A stretch of DNA of 64,000 nt from assembly GCF_002128425.1 (NCBI RefSeq), contig NZ_NESS01000010.1, positions 1 through 64,000 of the forward strand. The letters run 5' to 3'. The stretch's first letter is position 1; each line of letters opens with the position of its first letter. Source of the stretch: Gottfriedia acidiceleris (lineage in GTDB: Bacteria; Bacillota; Bacilli; Bacillales; Bacillaceae_G). The notes below the pieces were generated by a model. It ran no database searches. It was not told the DNA's origin and saw only the letters and a program-made list of their open reading frames with translations. Of the stretch, positions 17,884-27,067 are shown piece after piece. The position numbers were made by a program, and so were the translations under genes.

Positions 17884-20800
17884 TTAACGTTTTACTGTAA
17901 CTTTTTCTGATTTTGTTGTAACTTTAAATCCATCCTTTGTTGTAACATCCATAGAAATATAATACGTACCATCTGGGACATTTGATTCAGGTGTCCATTT
18001 CATACGTAAAGTATGCTCATTTAATACATCTTTTGTTTCAATTATGTTGCCAGTTTCATCTTTAATATAAATTTTCCAATCTACACGATTGTTTGCATAA
18101 CCAGTTATTTGAGCAGGATTATTTTCGTTTACATCTGTTCCAGAAACGTAGAACCAACTAAGTACCATATTGTAATCAATATATGATCTGTCACCCCAAA
18201 CAGTATAGCTTTGATTGTATGCATAATCATAAGCCATTATTACAATTCCCTTTGGTTCAGTTGGTACAATTAGTGATGTTTCTCCTTGGTTCGTTTCATA
18301 ATACTCGCCATTTACATATACAATGGCACCATTGTATCCGCTGCCACCGGCACTATCTGCAGCATTAAATGATATTTCATATTTCCCATCTTTTGGTTGC
18401 ACTTGAATATTTGAAACTTTTACAGTCTTTGAATCTATCTTTACAGGCAGTTTTACATATTGTGGTTTCGCATTCTTATAATCTAAGGTTGATTTGATGA
18501 CATAATTGTAAGTACCATCTGAAACAAACTCACCCTTTTCGTTCGTCTCATTCCATGTATAATTAGGTGCAGAATATTGATCAAACATATAGTAGAAGTC
18601 GCCATTAGCCATATTATTTTTTGTGAATTTATATGGTGAACCATCCGCTGTGAATTCACTAAAGTTTCCTAACCATTTAACTTTTTTTCCTTTTTGGTCT
18701 TCAATATACATTTCGGTTTCTTTTAAATTTCGTAGTACTTGAAACGACGGATAGACACCTGGTGCAAACGTGTTTGGTGAAATCGTCATATGATCTAAAT
18801 TAAAGTTATTTGTCATTCGGTCATATCCCAATGGAGTTTCAGATACGTCATCCCAAAGGACAGTATATCCTACAAATACACCATCACTCCAAGGAGCAGG
18901 ATCTATATTTTTCGGCTCGGTCCATTCACCTAAAAAGCCCATATATGGTATTGTTAAAGGAACCGCTTTTTCTTGATCTTTTCCTACTGGAGTAAGGCGG
19001 ACAAATCCTTCCACAAATGAATTTTTCCTTAATGTTCTAGGAAAACGAATCTCGACGTTTAAGTCTTTCTCTTCTCCTACTTTAATTTTTAAATTCGTCC
19101 CATTTGTACCAGTTAATTTTTTCCCATTTACATAGATAGAAGCTCCTTCAATACGCTTACTTGATAAAGTTAAATATTCTTTTGAATCTAGTTTTCCATC
19201 ACCATTTAGGTCAAACTGTTTCATAACTATATTATCTGTTAAAAGGTCTACATTAACAGTGTACTCATATTCTTCTTTTGATTTCTTTGTTTCAAGGGAT
19301 TCCACATTTAAATGGAAGATTGCTCTATCGTTCTTAATTTCTTTTAATGCAACTGACCCAGCTTGTTCAAGCGGTGTATTTTTTCGTGTTACAATAACAG
19401 GAGTATTAATTGCATTTTGTATTTGCATTAAACCCGATCCTTGTATACGTGGAGAATACGGAACTTCACTATTTGTTCTTGGATCCATCACAACTTTTGC
19501 TGTATTCATTAATGCAATTTTTGATTTTAAAACCGTATCTTCTGAATGAGCTAATTCTTTTTGATAAAGTGCTTGTAAAAGTAATGCTGCTCCTCCTGCA
19601 ACATGTGGTGTTGCCATTGATGTTCCGCTATAAACATCATAATTGTTACCAGGTACTGTCGAATATATATTTCCGCCAGGTGCAGCCATTTCAGGTTTAA
19701 AATCTAAAGTATAAGGCGCACCATATGCTGAGAATGAAGACATTTGATTCTTGTTTTCGTTATCAACATATACTCCACTAGCGAGTTGCATACTTATTTT
19801 TTGACCTTTAGATAGTTTAGATATTAATTCATTACCTACTACTTTTGATGTTGTAACAGAATTTAAGAAATACGGAGAAAAATCCATATCAGGATAGTCA
19901 GGTACATCTGAGGCTGGTACTTGGATAAGTGCAACTGCTCCTCTTTTTGCGGCTTCTTGTTGGAAAGTAACATTACCTATATAACCTGTTGATGGAATTG
20001 GTTTTGTTACAACGATTTTACCATTTACATCTTTTCCGGCGTAATCAGCAGATCTACCTTCACCAACATAAACAAACTCATAATTTTTTCCTTTTTCTAA
20101 AACGTCACTAAGTTTCTTACTAGCTTGATTTTTATATGGAAAGATTACACCAGTAGTTGATTGCATAGAATCCATATGTATTTTTGTATTTTCATAAGAA
20201 GCCACAGATAAAGCAAAAGGACTCACACTAGGTGACCCTACTGTACCGATATCTGGGTTTTCTGCAAATGGTAATGATGTTCTTTCTAATAAATTATTTT
20301 TCGTACTATAAGCTGCATTTCCTCCTGCAACTACAACCAATGTGCCCTGTTCCGTTGCTTGTCGAATCGCTTTTTGGACTGGATCATCTTCTTCACCAAC
20401 CCACCCTGAATCACTACCTAAGCTCATATTAATAACATCTGCACCCATCGTTACTGCGTGCTGGATTCCTGCAATAAGGTCATCCTCATATGCTCCGCCA
20501 CCATAATCCGAAAATACTTTTTCGGCTAATAATTGAACGCCGGGTGCAATCCCTTTTACTCCATCTTTCGTTTCATCACCATTTGCACCGATAGTTCCTG
20601 AAACGTGTGTACCATGTGGACTTCCATATTCGCCAGGAATAACATCTGTGTCATCATCGGCCCAGTCATATCCTGTTGGAACTTTGTCACTATACCAAAC
20701 TTCATTCACATTCGTTTCTGAAAATTTTCCTTGAATCTTTTCTTTTGTCCACTTTTCTTGTTGTTTTCCTTTGTCAGTCAGAGTCAAATCCTTATGTGTC

Positions 20801-21426
20801 CAATCAATACCTGAGTCGATTACTCCAACTACTAATCCTTCTCCTTGGTATCCATATGATTCCCAAACTTTTTGAGCTTGTACTAATTCTTTACTTGCAG
20901 CCATAGAAGGTTGGAACACTTTAGCAATATGTATATTTTTTACACCTTCAATTGATTTGATTTCATTCACATTCTTGTATTCTGTTTCAGTACTAAATCC
21001 GTTAAATCCTGTAAAGAAACGATGTTTTACATGAATAGTTTTTTTCGTTTTATTAAGATTATTAATGACTTTATCTTGTTTTATCTTAAACTCTTTCTCT
21101 TTCGTTTTTTCAGACATGGTTGAGGCATCTACTGGACTATCAACCTCTACTATTATTCTTACTTTTTCGTCTGGTTTAAACTTTTTAATTTGTTGTTTGT
21201 CTACATCATATAAGTTTTTATCTCCAGGATGAATCTTGTCACTTGTTCGAATTTGACTTTGTTCAGATAATAAACCTTTTTTTATGTAATCGCTTATGTT
21301 ACGAGTTGTTTTTTCATTTGATGAATTATTACTAACTCCTTCAGCAAATGCTGTTGTTGAAAATAGTAAAACTGAAAGACCAACCGAAGAAATTACCTTG
21401 TAAGGAAATCCGTTTCTTTTTTTCAA
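17884..21426 (-). CDS. Secreted subtilisin-family (S8) serine protease, Vpr/C5a-peptidase-like
   Basis: Extracellular protease of 1180 residues. Order of parts: signal peptide (~1-28, ending STTAFA), inhibitor/pro-domain (~85-165), catalytic domain with Asp (VVGVIDSGIDW, ~204), His (SPHGTHVSGTIG, ~271) and Ser (SGTSMATPHVAG, ~603), and a protease-associated (PA) domain inserted at ~405-535. An Fn3-like/C-terminal region follows and contains the EF-hand-like loop DLNGDGKLDSKE, which should bind calcium. The last 350 residues are beta-rich repeats. The start is TTG 21426, 8 bases after AAAGGG; the GTG at 21435 lies within that site. There is no sortase motif or S-layer domain at the C-terminus, so it is probably released. 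It has its own terminator. Confidence 0.9.
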   Translation of the reverse strand: MKKRNGFPYKVISSVGLSVLLFSTTAFAEGVSNNSSNEKTTRNISDYIKKGLLSEQSQIRTSDKIHPGDKNLYDVDKQQIKKFKPDEKVRIIVEVDSPVDASTMSEKTKEKEFKIKQDKVINNLNKTKKTIHVKHRFFTGFNGFSTETEYKNVNEIKSIEGVKNIHIAKVFQPSMAASKELVQAQKVWESYGYQGEGLVVGVIDSGIDWTHKDLTLTDKGKQQEKWTKEKIQGKFSETNVNEVWYSDKVPTGYDWADDDTDVIPGEYGSPHGTHVSGTIGANGDETKDGVKGIAPGVQLLAEKVFSDYGGGAYEDDLIAGIQHAVTMGADVINMSLGSDSGWVGEEDDPVQKAIRQATEQGTLVVVAGGNAAYSTKNNLLERTSLPFAENPDIGTVGSPSVSPFALSVASYENTKIHMDSMQSTTGVIFPYKNQASKKLSDVLEKGKNYEFVYVGEGRSADYAGKDVNGKIVVTKPIPSTGYIGNVTFQQEAAKRGAVALIQVPASDVPDYPDMDFSPYFLNSVTTSKVVGNELISKLSKGQKISMQLASGVYVDNENKNQMSSFSAYGAPYTLDFKPEMAAPGGNIYSTVPGNNYDVYSGTSMATPHVAGGAALLLQALYQKELAHSEDTVLKSKIALMNTAKVVMDPRTNSEVPYSPRIQGSGLMQIQNAINTPVIVTRKNTPLEQAGSVALKEIKNDRAIFHLNVESLETKKSKEEYEYTVNVDLLTDNIVMKQFDLNGDGKLDSKEYLTLSSKRIEGASIYVNGKKLTGTNGTNLKIKVGEEKDLNVEIRFPRTLRKNSFVEGFVRLTPVGKDQEKAVPLTIPYMGFLGEWTEPKNIDPAPWSDGVFVGYTVLWDDVSETPLGYDRMTNNFNLDHMTISPNTFAPGVYPSFQVLRNLKETEMYIEDQKGKKVKWLGNFSEFTADGSPYKFTKNNMANGDFYYMFDQYSAPNYTWNETNEKGEFVSDGTYNYVIKSTLDYKNAKPQYVKLPVKIDSKTVKVSNIQVQPKDGKYEISFNAADSAGGSGYNGAIVYVNGEYYETNQGETSLIVPTEPKGIVIMAYDYAYNQSYTVWGDRSYIDYNMVLSWFYVSGTDVNENNPAQITGYANNRVDWKIYIKDETGNIIETKDVLNEHTLRMKWTPESNVPDGTYYISMDVTTKDGFKVTTKSEKVTVKR

Positions 21427-21939
21427 ACTTTCCACCCTTTCAAACTATTAAATGAATAGCGGGTAGCCTTTACAAGAAAATTAGAGGATTAATTAAATGG
21501 ACTACTTATAGATTTAATTGAAGTATACAGCGAGAGAGACAGACCCATTTAACGACTTAAAACAAAATAAAACCTTTAAATTTGTAAACGTTCTTAAAAG
21601 ACAATGATCTTTAAAAAATCACTCCTTTCGAATTTCCTATTCCTAATTCCATAAAAGAACTTTACCGATTTTTAAATCCGTTAAAAAATTTCAACTATAT
21701 AAATCTAATAATCTATCGATTTGAATTAGGAACTTTAGTAATATTGTAGTTGTGCTTGAATTCACTGTAAATTGGGGGAATTATTTATTACTAAATTACA
21801 AAATTAGACCTTTTTTCCTTTGATATATAGCAAAATTTGTTGAATAAAACAGATTTATGCGAAGTATTCTGTAAGAATTTTATTAAGATAAGTAAATTAG
21901 GTTATTAGAGATTGGGGTTATCAGTCATTAAGACCTATA
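21427..21939. other. Long AT-rich leader of the subtilase gene; no gene seen
   Basis: About 510 bases between the subtilase start and the arsC terminator. I find no open frame with a ribosome site and no convincing RNA fold. It probably holds the subtilase promoter; no specific site can be assigned. Confidence 0.6.
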
Positions 21940-21975
21940 AAAAATAGCCGAGTAAATTCCTCGGCTATTTTTTTC
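21940..21975 (-). terminator. Terminator of the arsenic operon
   Basis: AAAATAGCCGAG pairs with CTCGGCTATTTT around TAAATTC, with A/T runs on both sides. Located just after arsC. Confidence 0.93.
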
Positions 21976-21983
21976 GATTATTA

Positions 21984-22391
21984 TTACTCACCAGATTCGG
22001 CGAATTTTTTAATACGTTCTCCTATCTGGTTTCGAACTTTTTGGAAAACAGCCCATTCTTGACCAGCTGGATCATCAAATCCCCAGTGTTCCCGTTTTAC
22101 ATGTGGTGGTGTTACTGGACATACATCGTTTGCATGACCACATAAAGTAACCACTAAATCTGCATTATTTAAGATTTCATTATTAATAACATCTGAAGTT
22201 TGGTTTCTAATATCGATTTCTACTTCATCCATTGCTTTAATTGCATTTGGGTTTACACCATGTGCTTCAATCCCAGCAGATAAAACATTCCATTCGGTAC
22301 CTAAATACTTCTTTCCCCACGCTTCAGCCATTTGACTTCGGCAAGAGTTACCAGTACATAAGAAGTAGATTGTTTTTTTGTTGTTTGACAT
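21984..22391 (-). CDS. arsC: Arsenate reductase, thioredoxin-coupled
   Basis: Reduces arsenate to arsenite in the cytosol so that Acr3 can export it. It has the low-molecular-weight phosphatase fold of the Bacillus/Staphylococcus type: P-loop [15 protein letters not shown] (Cys near residue 12), and the redox Cys pair in [13 protein letters not shown] near residues 81-89. At 135 residues the length is normal. The ATG at 22391 has an AAGGTGG site. It is the last gene of arsR-acr3-arsC, 24 bases after acr3. Confidence 0.95.
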   Translation of the reverse strand: MSNNKKTIYFLCTGNSCRSQMAEAWGKKYLGTEWNVLSAGIEAHGVNPNAIKAMDEVEIDIRNQTSDVINNEILNNADLVVTLCGHANDVCPVTPPHVKREHWGFDDPAGQEWAVFQKVRNQIGERIKKFAESGE

Positions 22392-22415
22392 GATTTATTC
22401 CACCTTTATTGAAAG

Positions 22416-23474
22416 TTAGATTGACGTTTGTTTTGTAAAATATTTTCTTCTCATCCATAATGCTACATTAACTAATGCAATCATTACTGGCACTTCAACT
22501 AAAGGACCTATTACTGCTGCAAATGCTGCTCTTGAATTAATTCCGAAAACACCAACTGCTACTGCAATTGCTAATTCAAAATTATTACTACCAGCAGTAA
22601 AAGCTAAAGTTGTCGATACTCCATAACTTGCTCCAGATTTCTTTCCTAAGAAAAATGAAATGAAGAACATAATTAAGAAGTAAATTAATAATGGAATGGC
22701 AATACGAACTACATCTAGAGGAAGCTCTACAATAACTTCTCCTTTTAATGAGAACATCACAATAATTGTAAATAGTAATGCAATTAACGTAATCGGGCTT
22801 ATTTTAGGGATAAATTCTTTTTCATACCATTCTCTACCTTTTGCTTTTACAAGTATTAACCTTGTAAGTAGTCCAGCTAAAAATGGAATCCCTAAATAGA
22901 TGAAAACTGATTTCGCAACTTTTGGCATTGTTATATCGATTGACATACCCTCTAACCCAAAAATTCTTGGTAAAACTGTTACAAAGATATACGCGTAAAC
23001 AGAGAAGAAGATCATTTGGAAAATCGAGTTAAAGGCTACTAATCCAGCCGCATATTCACGATCACCATCGGCTAAATCATTCCATACACTCACCATTGCG
23101 ATACATCTTGCTAAACCAATCATGATTAAACCAACCATGTATTCCGGATAATCTCTTAAAAAGATAATTGCTAATAAAAACATTAAAACTGGACCGATTA
23201 ACCAGTTTTGAATTAGTGATAAAAATAATACTTTTACATCATTAAAAACTCTACCAATTTCCTCATAACGAACCTTTGCTAGTGGTGGGTACATCATAAG
23301 AATTAACCCAATTGCTAAAGGTATTGAAGTAGTTCCAACTTGCAATTTATTTAGGCTATCCACTACACCTGGAGTGGATACGCCTAAAATGATCCCAATC
23401 CCCATTGCAAGAAATATCCATAAAGTTAAATATCGATCTAAGAAGCCTAAACGTTTCTTTAATGCTTTTGTCAT
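22416..23474 (-). CDS. acr3: Arsenite efflux transporter of the ACR3 family
   Basis: Ten-helix arsenite exporter (352 residues). Typical motifs are [20 protein letters not shown] at the N-terminus, a conserved Cys in [22 protein letters not shown] (about residue 122), and the late-helix motif [19 protein letters not shown]. The sequence is ACR3-like, not the unrelated ArsB (Ion_trans) type, although many databases call both arsB. It starts at ATG 23474, 12 bases after the arsR stop. Confidence 0.94.
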   Translation of the reverse strand: MTKALKKRLGFLDRYLTLWIFLAMGIGIILGVSTPGVVDSLNKLQVGTTSIPLAIGLILMMYPPLAKVRYEEIGRVFNDVKVLFLSLIQNWLIGPVLMFLLAIIFLRDYPEYMVGLIMIGLARCIAMVSVWNDLADGDREYAAGLVAFNSIFQMIFFSVYAYIFVTVLPRIFGLEGMSIDITMPKVAKSVFIYLGIPFLAGLLTRLILVKAKGREWYEKEFIPKISPITLIALLFTIIVMFSLKGEVIVELPLDVVRIAIPLLIYFLIMFFISFFLGKKSGASYGVSTTLAFTAGSNNFELAIAVAVGVFGINSRAAFAAVIGPLVEVPVMIALVNVALWMRRKYFTKQTSI

Positions 23475-23486
23475 CTAATTTCTCCC

Positions 23487-23837
23487 TTACTCACAACATT
23501 TTTGTCTAACAGGACTGTTTTTGATTAATTTTTCAACTAAATCAGTTTGTGCAGATGTTTGATCCAAAATATTATGTATCATTGGATAAAAATCTGATTC
23601 TTTGTTTAATGAATAATAAACCCATTGTCCTTTTTTTGTTTCATTTAGAATGCCACCAACTTTTAGTTTGCGTAAATGCTGACTTATCGCTGGTTGACTC
23701 ATATCAAATGTTTCAGTAAATTCACACACACAGCATTCTTGTTGATCTAAAATAGCAACCATTGTTAAACGTGTTTTATCACTTAGTAATTTAAGTAAAT
23801 CTGATACATCTTCAATCGAAATTGTTTTCGTTGCCAA
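23487..23837 (-). CDS. arsR: Arsenic-responsive repressor, ArsR family
   Basis: Winged-helix repressor that leaves DNA when arsenite binds. The metalloid site is in the recognition region: QECCVCEF (CCxC arrangement), followed by MSQPAISQHLRKLKVGGI and the beta wing KKGQWVYYSL. A C-terminal CC pair (RQKCCE) may add ligands. The start is TTG 23837, 7 bases after GGGAGGAGG; the ATG at 23861 begins before that site. It heads the operon and binds, by inference, the palindrome inside its own promoter. Confidence 0.93.
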   Translation of the reverse strand: MATKTISIEDVSDLLKLLSDKTRLTMVAILDQQECCVCEFTETFDMSQPAISQHLRKLKVGGILNETKKGQWVYYSLNKESDFYPMIHNILDQTSAQTDLVEKLIKNSPVRQKCCE

Positions 23838-23870
23838 ACTACATCCTCCTCCCAATCTCATCAGTAAATA

Positions 23871-23899
23871 ATTATATAAGCATATACTTATATTATCAA
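23871..23899 (-). promoter_or_regulatory. ars promoter with overlapping ArsR operator
   Basis: Leftward, TTGATA (23894-23899) and TATAAT (23871-23876) are separated by exactly 17 bases. The spacer and -10 carry the perfect inverted repeat ATATAAG-CATATA-CTTATAT (23874-23893), so a bound dimer would block RNA polymerase. Confidence 0.88.
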
Positions 23900-24065
23900 T
23901 ATAAAAAATGAATCACAACTATTTCGTATATAATTTACACAAAATTTACGTAAGGATTCCTTTAACTAATGAAACGAATAAAGACATTAATATTTTATAT
24001 AAGGAATTAAACTTTAAACTTTGCAAATTTATCGAAAAACCACATTTAACATATGAAACGACGAA

Positions 24066-24097
24066 TGTAAAAAACTCCTCAACAAGGCAAGGAGTTC
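24066..24097 (-). terminator. Terminator of the gene at 24100
   Basis: Leftward, AACTCCT pairs with AGGAGTT around a ~13-base loop, followed by TTTTT. Confidence 0.85.
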
Positions 24098-24099
24098 TT

Positions 24100-24570
24100 T
24101 CACTGATTTCGTTCTAGAAAGTCTTTTACTCCTTCGAAATGATTCTTCATTTTTCCATCAATTTTTTCGAGGATATAATGACCGTCTTTTCCAAGCGAAC
24201 TACTTGGTGTTTGATGTGGATCAATCGAAGCAATCAAGTGATCCGAACGGATATTCATTGATGATAAGTTGTGAATGTGTTGCGCAACTTCATAATGTAT
24301 CCAATCAATTGCATGGTAGTAAGATTTCCCTATTATGATGGCTACTGGGTACAGGAATAGTTTACTCGTTGGAATCAGTAATCCTATTACACCTACTCCG
24401 AATCCGACAAGGACCACTTTCTTTCCTATTTCTTTGGCCAAATGAGCGAACATCAACTTTGAATCAGCAAACGATCGTCTATTTTCCGATGCCTCTTGAG
24501 TCGGTTTGTGATGACCCTCGATCAATAATTTTTGTTCATATGGATAATACGTTGCAAATCGTTTCATCAT
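24100..24570 (-). CDS. Hypothetical membrane-associated protein, 156 residues
   Basis: I do not recognise a family. Residues ~52-86 form one or two hydrophobic stretches (VVLVGFGVGVIGLLI and LFLYPVAIIIG) flanked by polar, His-rich termini. The C-terminal 60 residues are hydrophilic (SSLGKDGHYILEKIDGKMKNHFEGVKDFLERNQ). A weak site (GGGAGAG) precedes two tandem ATG codons, so the start is 24570 or 24567. It stands alone, upstream of arsR and with its own terminator. Confidence 0.65.
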   Translation of the reverse strand: MMKRFATYYPYEQKLLIEGHHKPTQEASENRRSFADSKLMFAHLAKEIGKKVVLVGFGVGVIGLLIPTSKLFLYPVAIIIGKSYYHAIDWIHYEVAQHIHNLSSMNIRSDHLIASIDPHQTPSSSLGKDGHYILEKIDGKMKNHFEGVKDFLERNQ

Positions 24571-24827
24571 CCTGCATTCTCTCTCCCCATATACTATTCA
24601 TTCATCACGTGTCTGTATATTAAACGATATGAGACAACTGGTAAAGTATTCTAACAAATACTTCTAACCAACGCATTCACCTCATTACATTTAATAAATT
24701 ATTATCATTATATTAACATAATACTAGTTTTAATATGTTGTAAACCCTCATTTCTCTGGCAATCTTAATTACATATATTGTTATTAGCAATTTTGGGATT
24801 ATATATTGAATAAATATATAAATTAAT

Positions 24828-25604
24828 TTAGTGGACTTTGATGTTTAATAATCTAGTTCTAGAAACCATACCAGCACTTTCTAAAGTGTGTTTCGACTGA
24901 ATATTATAATACCAGCACCCACAAATAGGTTTTAGATTATTGTCATAACACCAATTCTTTAAATGGTAAATTATCGTTCTTCCTATTCCTTGTTTTCTGA
25001 ACTGTTCATTTGTAAACATGCCGATACTTGCAATTTTGTCGAGTAGCATACTTCGTTCTACAATTCCAATTCCGAGTAGAGTATTTCCTTCAACAAAAAT
25101 GAATATTTCTCCATTTTCAATACGTTCCTCCAATTTATCAATGAAGTCCTGACACACTTCTTTTATTTTTATAGCATCGTTAAGGACAGCTGCTCGGAAT
25201 TCCCCACTTATATATAATTTTTCTATTGGGATGTCTAATTTATTATCTTGGAAAAAATAAGCTTGTTTTTCAATCTTATAATCATGATCTAATACCAAGC
25301 TTAAAAAAAGTTCGTCGCATGTTGGAACTAGTATAGATTGTATAGAATGCTTCCTAAGGACATATTTAAATGTATTTTGAGATTCATTATAAAATCGTAA
25401 GTCTATATAAAATTGTGTAAGACACTGTTTATTATGAATGGCATAATAACCTACTACTACAGAGTTGTAACTTATACTATAAAATATCGAATTTAAAATG
25501 TGATCCTCTAAGAATGAATCTATAGGAGAACTCAAGTTACTTACATATTCTCGGATTAAATTTTCAATATCTCCTTGTTTACATTCTTTAACATCAAGCC
25601 CCAT
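24828..25604 (-). CDS. GNAT-family N-acetyltransferase
   Basis: 258 residues. The C-terminal half (~150-255) is a recognisable GNAT fold with the acetyl-CoA loop TNEQFRKQGIGRTIIYHL, and ends with CGCWYYNIQSKHTLESAGMVSRTRLL, the usual beta-strand region. The N-terminal 130 residues are a degenerate GNAT-like half without the acetyl-CoA motif. The substrate is unknown. The ATG follows AGGAGATG. It is next to, but not in, the germination operon. Confidence 0.75.
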   Translation of the reverse strand: MGLDVKECKQGDIENLIREYVSNLSSPIDSFLEDHILNSIFYSISYNSVVVGYYAIHNKQCLTQFYIDLRFYNESQNTFKYVLRKHSIQSILVPTCDELFLSLVLDHDYKIEKQAYFFQDNKLDIPIEKLYISGEFRAAVLNDAIKIKEVCQDFIDKLEERIENGEIFIFVEGNTLLGIGIVERSMLLDKIASIGMFTNEQFRKQGIGRTIIYHLKNWCYDNNLKPICGCWYYNIQSKHTLESAGMVSRTRLLNIKVH

Positions 25605-25730
25605 TTCTTTTCATCTCCTATTTATAAATAACATTCTTTACTCATTGATAATTATATCTATTAAAAAAACTACCAAAAATTTAATAAATTCTGTTTCCAA
25701 CATAAAACCACTCTTTGTATTTACCTAAAC

Positions 25731-25937
25731 CTATTCTAATAATACCATTTTATGGAAGAATAAATCTGCTATTCCAACTGAAAAGTAAATCCTAATCATC
25801 ACAGTTGAAACGATTGGTATAAAAATTGGCATTAAAAATAGCTCAAAATTACTATTCATTTGGTTGTTGTAAGCATTAAATTTATAACTAGATAGCTTAG
25901 ATACATTTGATAAATAACATTTCAGTTTATTTTTCAA
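25731..25937 (-). CDS. Possible fourth small gene of the germination operon (membrane protein, 68 residues)
   Basis: Starts at TTG 25937, 8 bases after an AGGAAG site that lies inside the end of gerB, immediately after the gerB stop. The product has a polar N-terminus and one long hydrophobic stretch (FLMPIFIPIVSTVMIRIYF). Some gerA-type operons carry a short D-subunit gene of 60-75 residues with membrane helices. This ORF fits by size and position, but I see no shared sequence motif. It could be a chance frame. Confidence 0.4.
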   Translation of the reverse strand: MKNKLKCYLSNVSKLSSYKFNAYNNQMNSNFELFLMPIFIPIVSTVMIRIYFSVGIADLFFHKMVLLE

Positions 25938-25938
25938 A

Positions 25939-27054
25939 CTAATTTCTTCCTAAACGATCGGCTATTTTAAAAGCTTGAAAGACCATTAAAATCATAAATA
26001 AAATTGGTATATAAACATATAGAATGCTAGTAGTGACGTATGTCATCAATGTCCCAATTTTCTCCACATCCAATTTACCTTTTACACTGATGACCATTAA
26101 ATGCACAATAATGATTGAGAACCATAAAGACTTTCTAGATTTAAATTTAAACGATTCTTTTAAAATTCGAAACGCTCCCCACAACGCCATACAGCAAGGA
26201 GGAAGAATGACTAAGAGCCATAAAAATATGTATACATATTCAAATCTCTCAATAAAAGGATAGCGAATAATTTTTGACATCATAAGTGTTGGCCAAGTTA
26301 TATGTTTTAGTTGCCCATGACTAAAATAAGCTAATGAAACGAATGTAATAAATAAGTATAAAATGGTTGTATACGCTTGTGAAATGTGTGCCCACTTTTG
26401 AGATTTTTGATTATTTTTAATAAACGGAAAGTAAATCAGCAAAAATTCAGGTCCAGAGTACATTAGGATACAATTCTTTGCTGACACATAATAGTCACTT
26501 ATACTATGATTAAAAACTGGTAATAAATTCGTCCAATAAGCGTATTTCAATGGAAAATAAAATGTTAACAATAAGATAGAAGGGATTATTACTCCCCAAA
26601 AACAAATTCCGGTAATGACTCTAAATCCTCCAATGACCAAATAAGTGATAACAAAAAGCATAATAAGTGATAAAAGCCAAATTGGAAAATACGGAAAAAC
26701 CCAAGTAATAAGAACAGCTATATAGGACCTAATTATGGTTGTAGTTTCTAAAAGCAAGTAAACATAAAGAAATATATTTAATGCATTACCGATCCATTTC
26801 CCAAATAATTGTTGATGTAAAGACATTATATCTCCATTATTTGATTTCTTTAACAAGTAATACATTAACCAAATAATGATATGTAAAGAGATACCAACTA
26901 CTAAAACCGAAACCCATGCATCTTGTTCGGCTCCTTTTACTATTTTACTTTGAAAATTCAACATGCCAACACCTGTTTGAGTACTGTGAATCAGAAATAA
27001 TAAAAAAAATGGAGATACTGTCAGACTTTCTTTTAATTGTTTACTCATAGACAA
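25939..27054 (-). CDS. gerB: Spore germination receptor, B subunit (integral membrane)
   Basis: GerAB/GerKB family of the APC superfamily, the likely germinant-binding subunit in the spore inner membrane. 371 residues with about ten helices; family-typical are SPFFLLFLIHSTQTGVGML at the N-terminus, GPEFLLIYFPFI near residue 200, and LWLLVILPPCCMALWGAFRI near residue 285. It begins at 27054 after an AAGGAGA-type site, 13 bases past the gerC stop. Order here is A-C-B. Confidence 0.93.
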   Translation of the reverse strand: MSMSKQLKESLTVSPFFLLFLIHSTQTGVGMLNFQSKIVKGAEQDAWVSVLVVGISLHIIIWLMYYLLKKSNNGDIMSLHQQLFGKWIGNALNIFLYVYLLLETTTIIRSYIAVLITWVFPYFPIWLLSLIMLFVITYLVIGGFRVITGICFWGVIIPSILLLTFYFPLKYAYWTNLLPVFNHSISDYYVSAKNCILMYSGPEFLLIYFPFIKNNQKSQKWAHISQAYTTILYLFITFVSLAYFSHGQLKHITWPTLMMSKIIRYPFIERFEYVYIFLWLLVILPPCCMALWGAFRILKESFKFKSRKSLWFSIIIVHLMVISVKGKLDVEKIGTLMTYVTTSILYVYIPILFMILMVFQAFKIADRLGRN

Positions 27055-27067
27055 TCTCCTTCACTTT

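Noticed and set aside
19259-19700. Two overlapping rightward frames inside the first subtilase gene
   Set aside because: They are antisense to a well-supported coding region and have no ribosome site.
23908-24117. Rightward 69-codon frame after the ars promoter
   Set aside because: Its 3' part is the terminator hairpin of the opposite gene, and it lacks a ribosome site.
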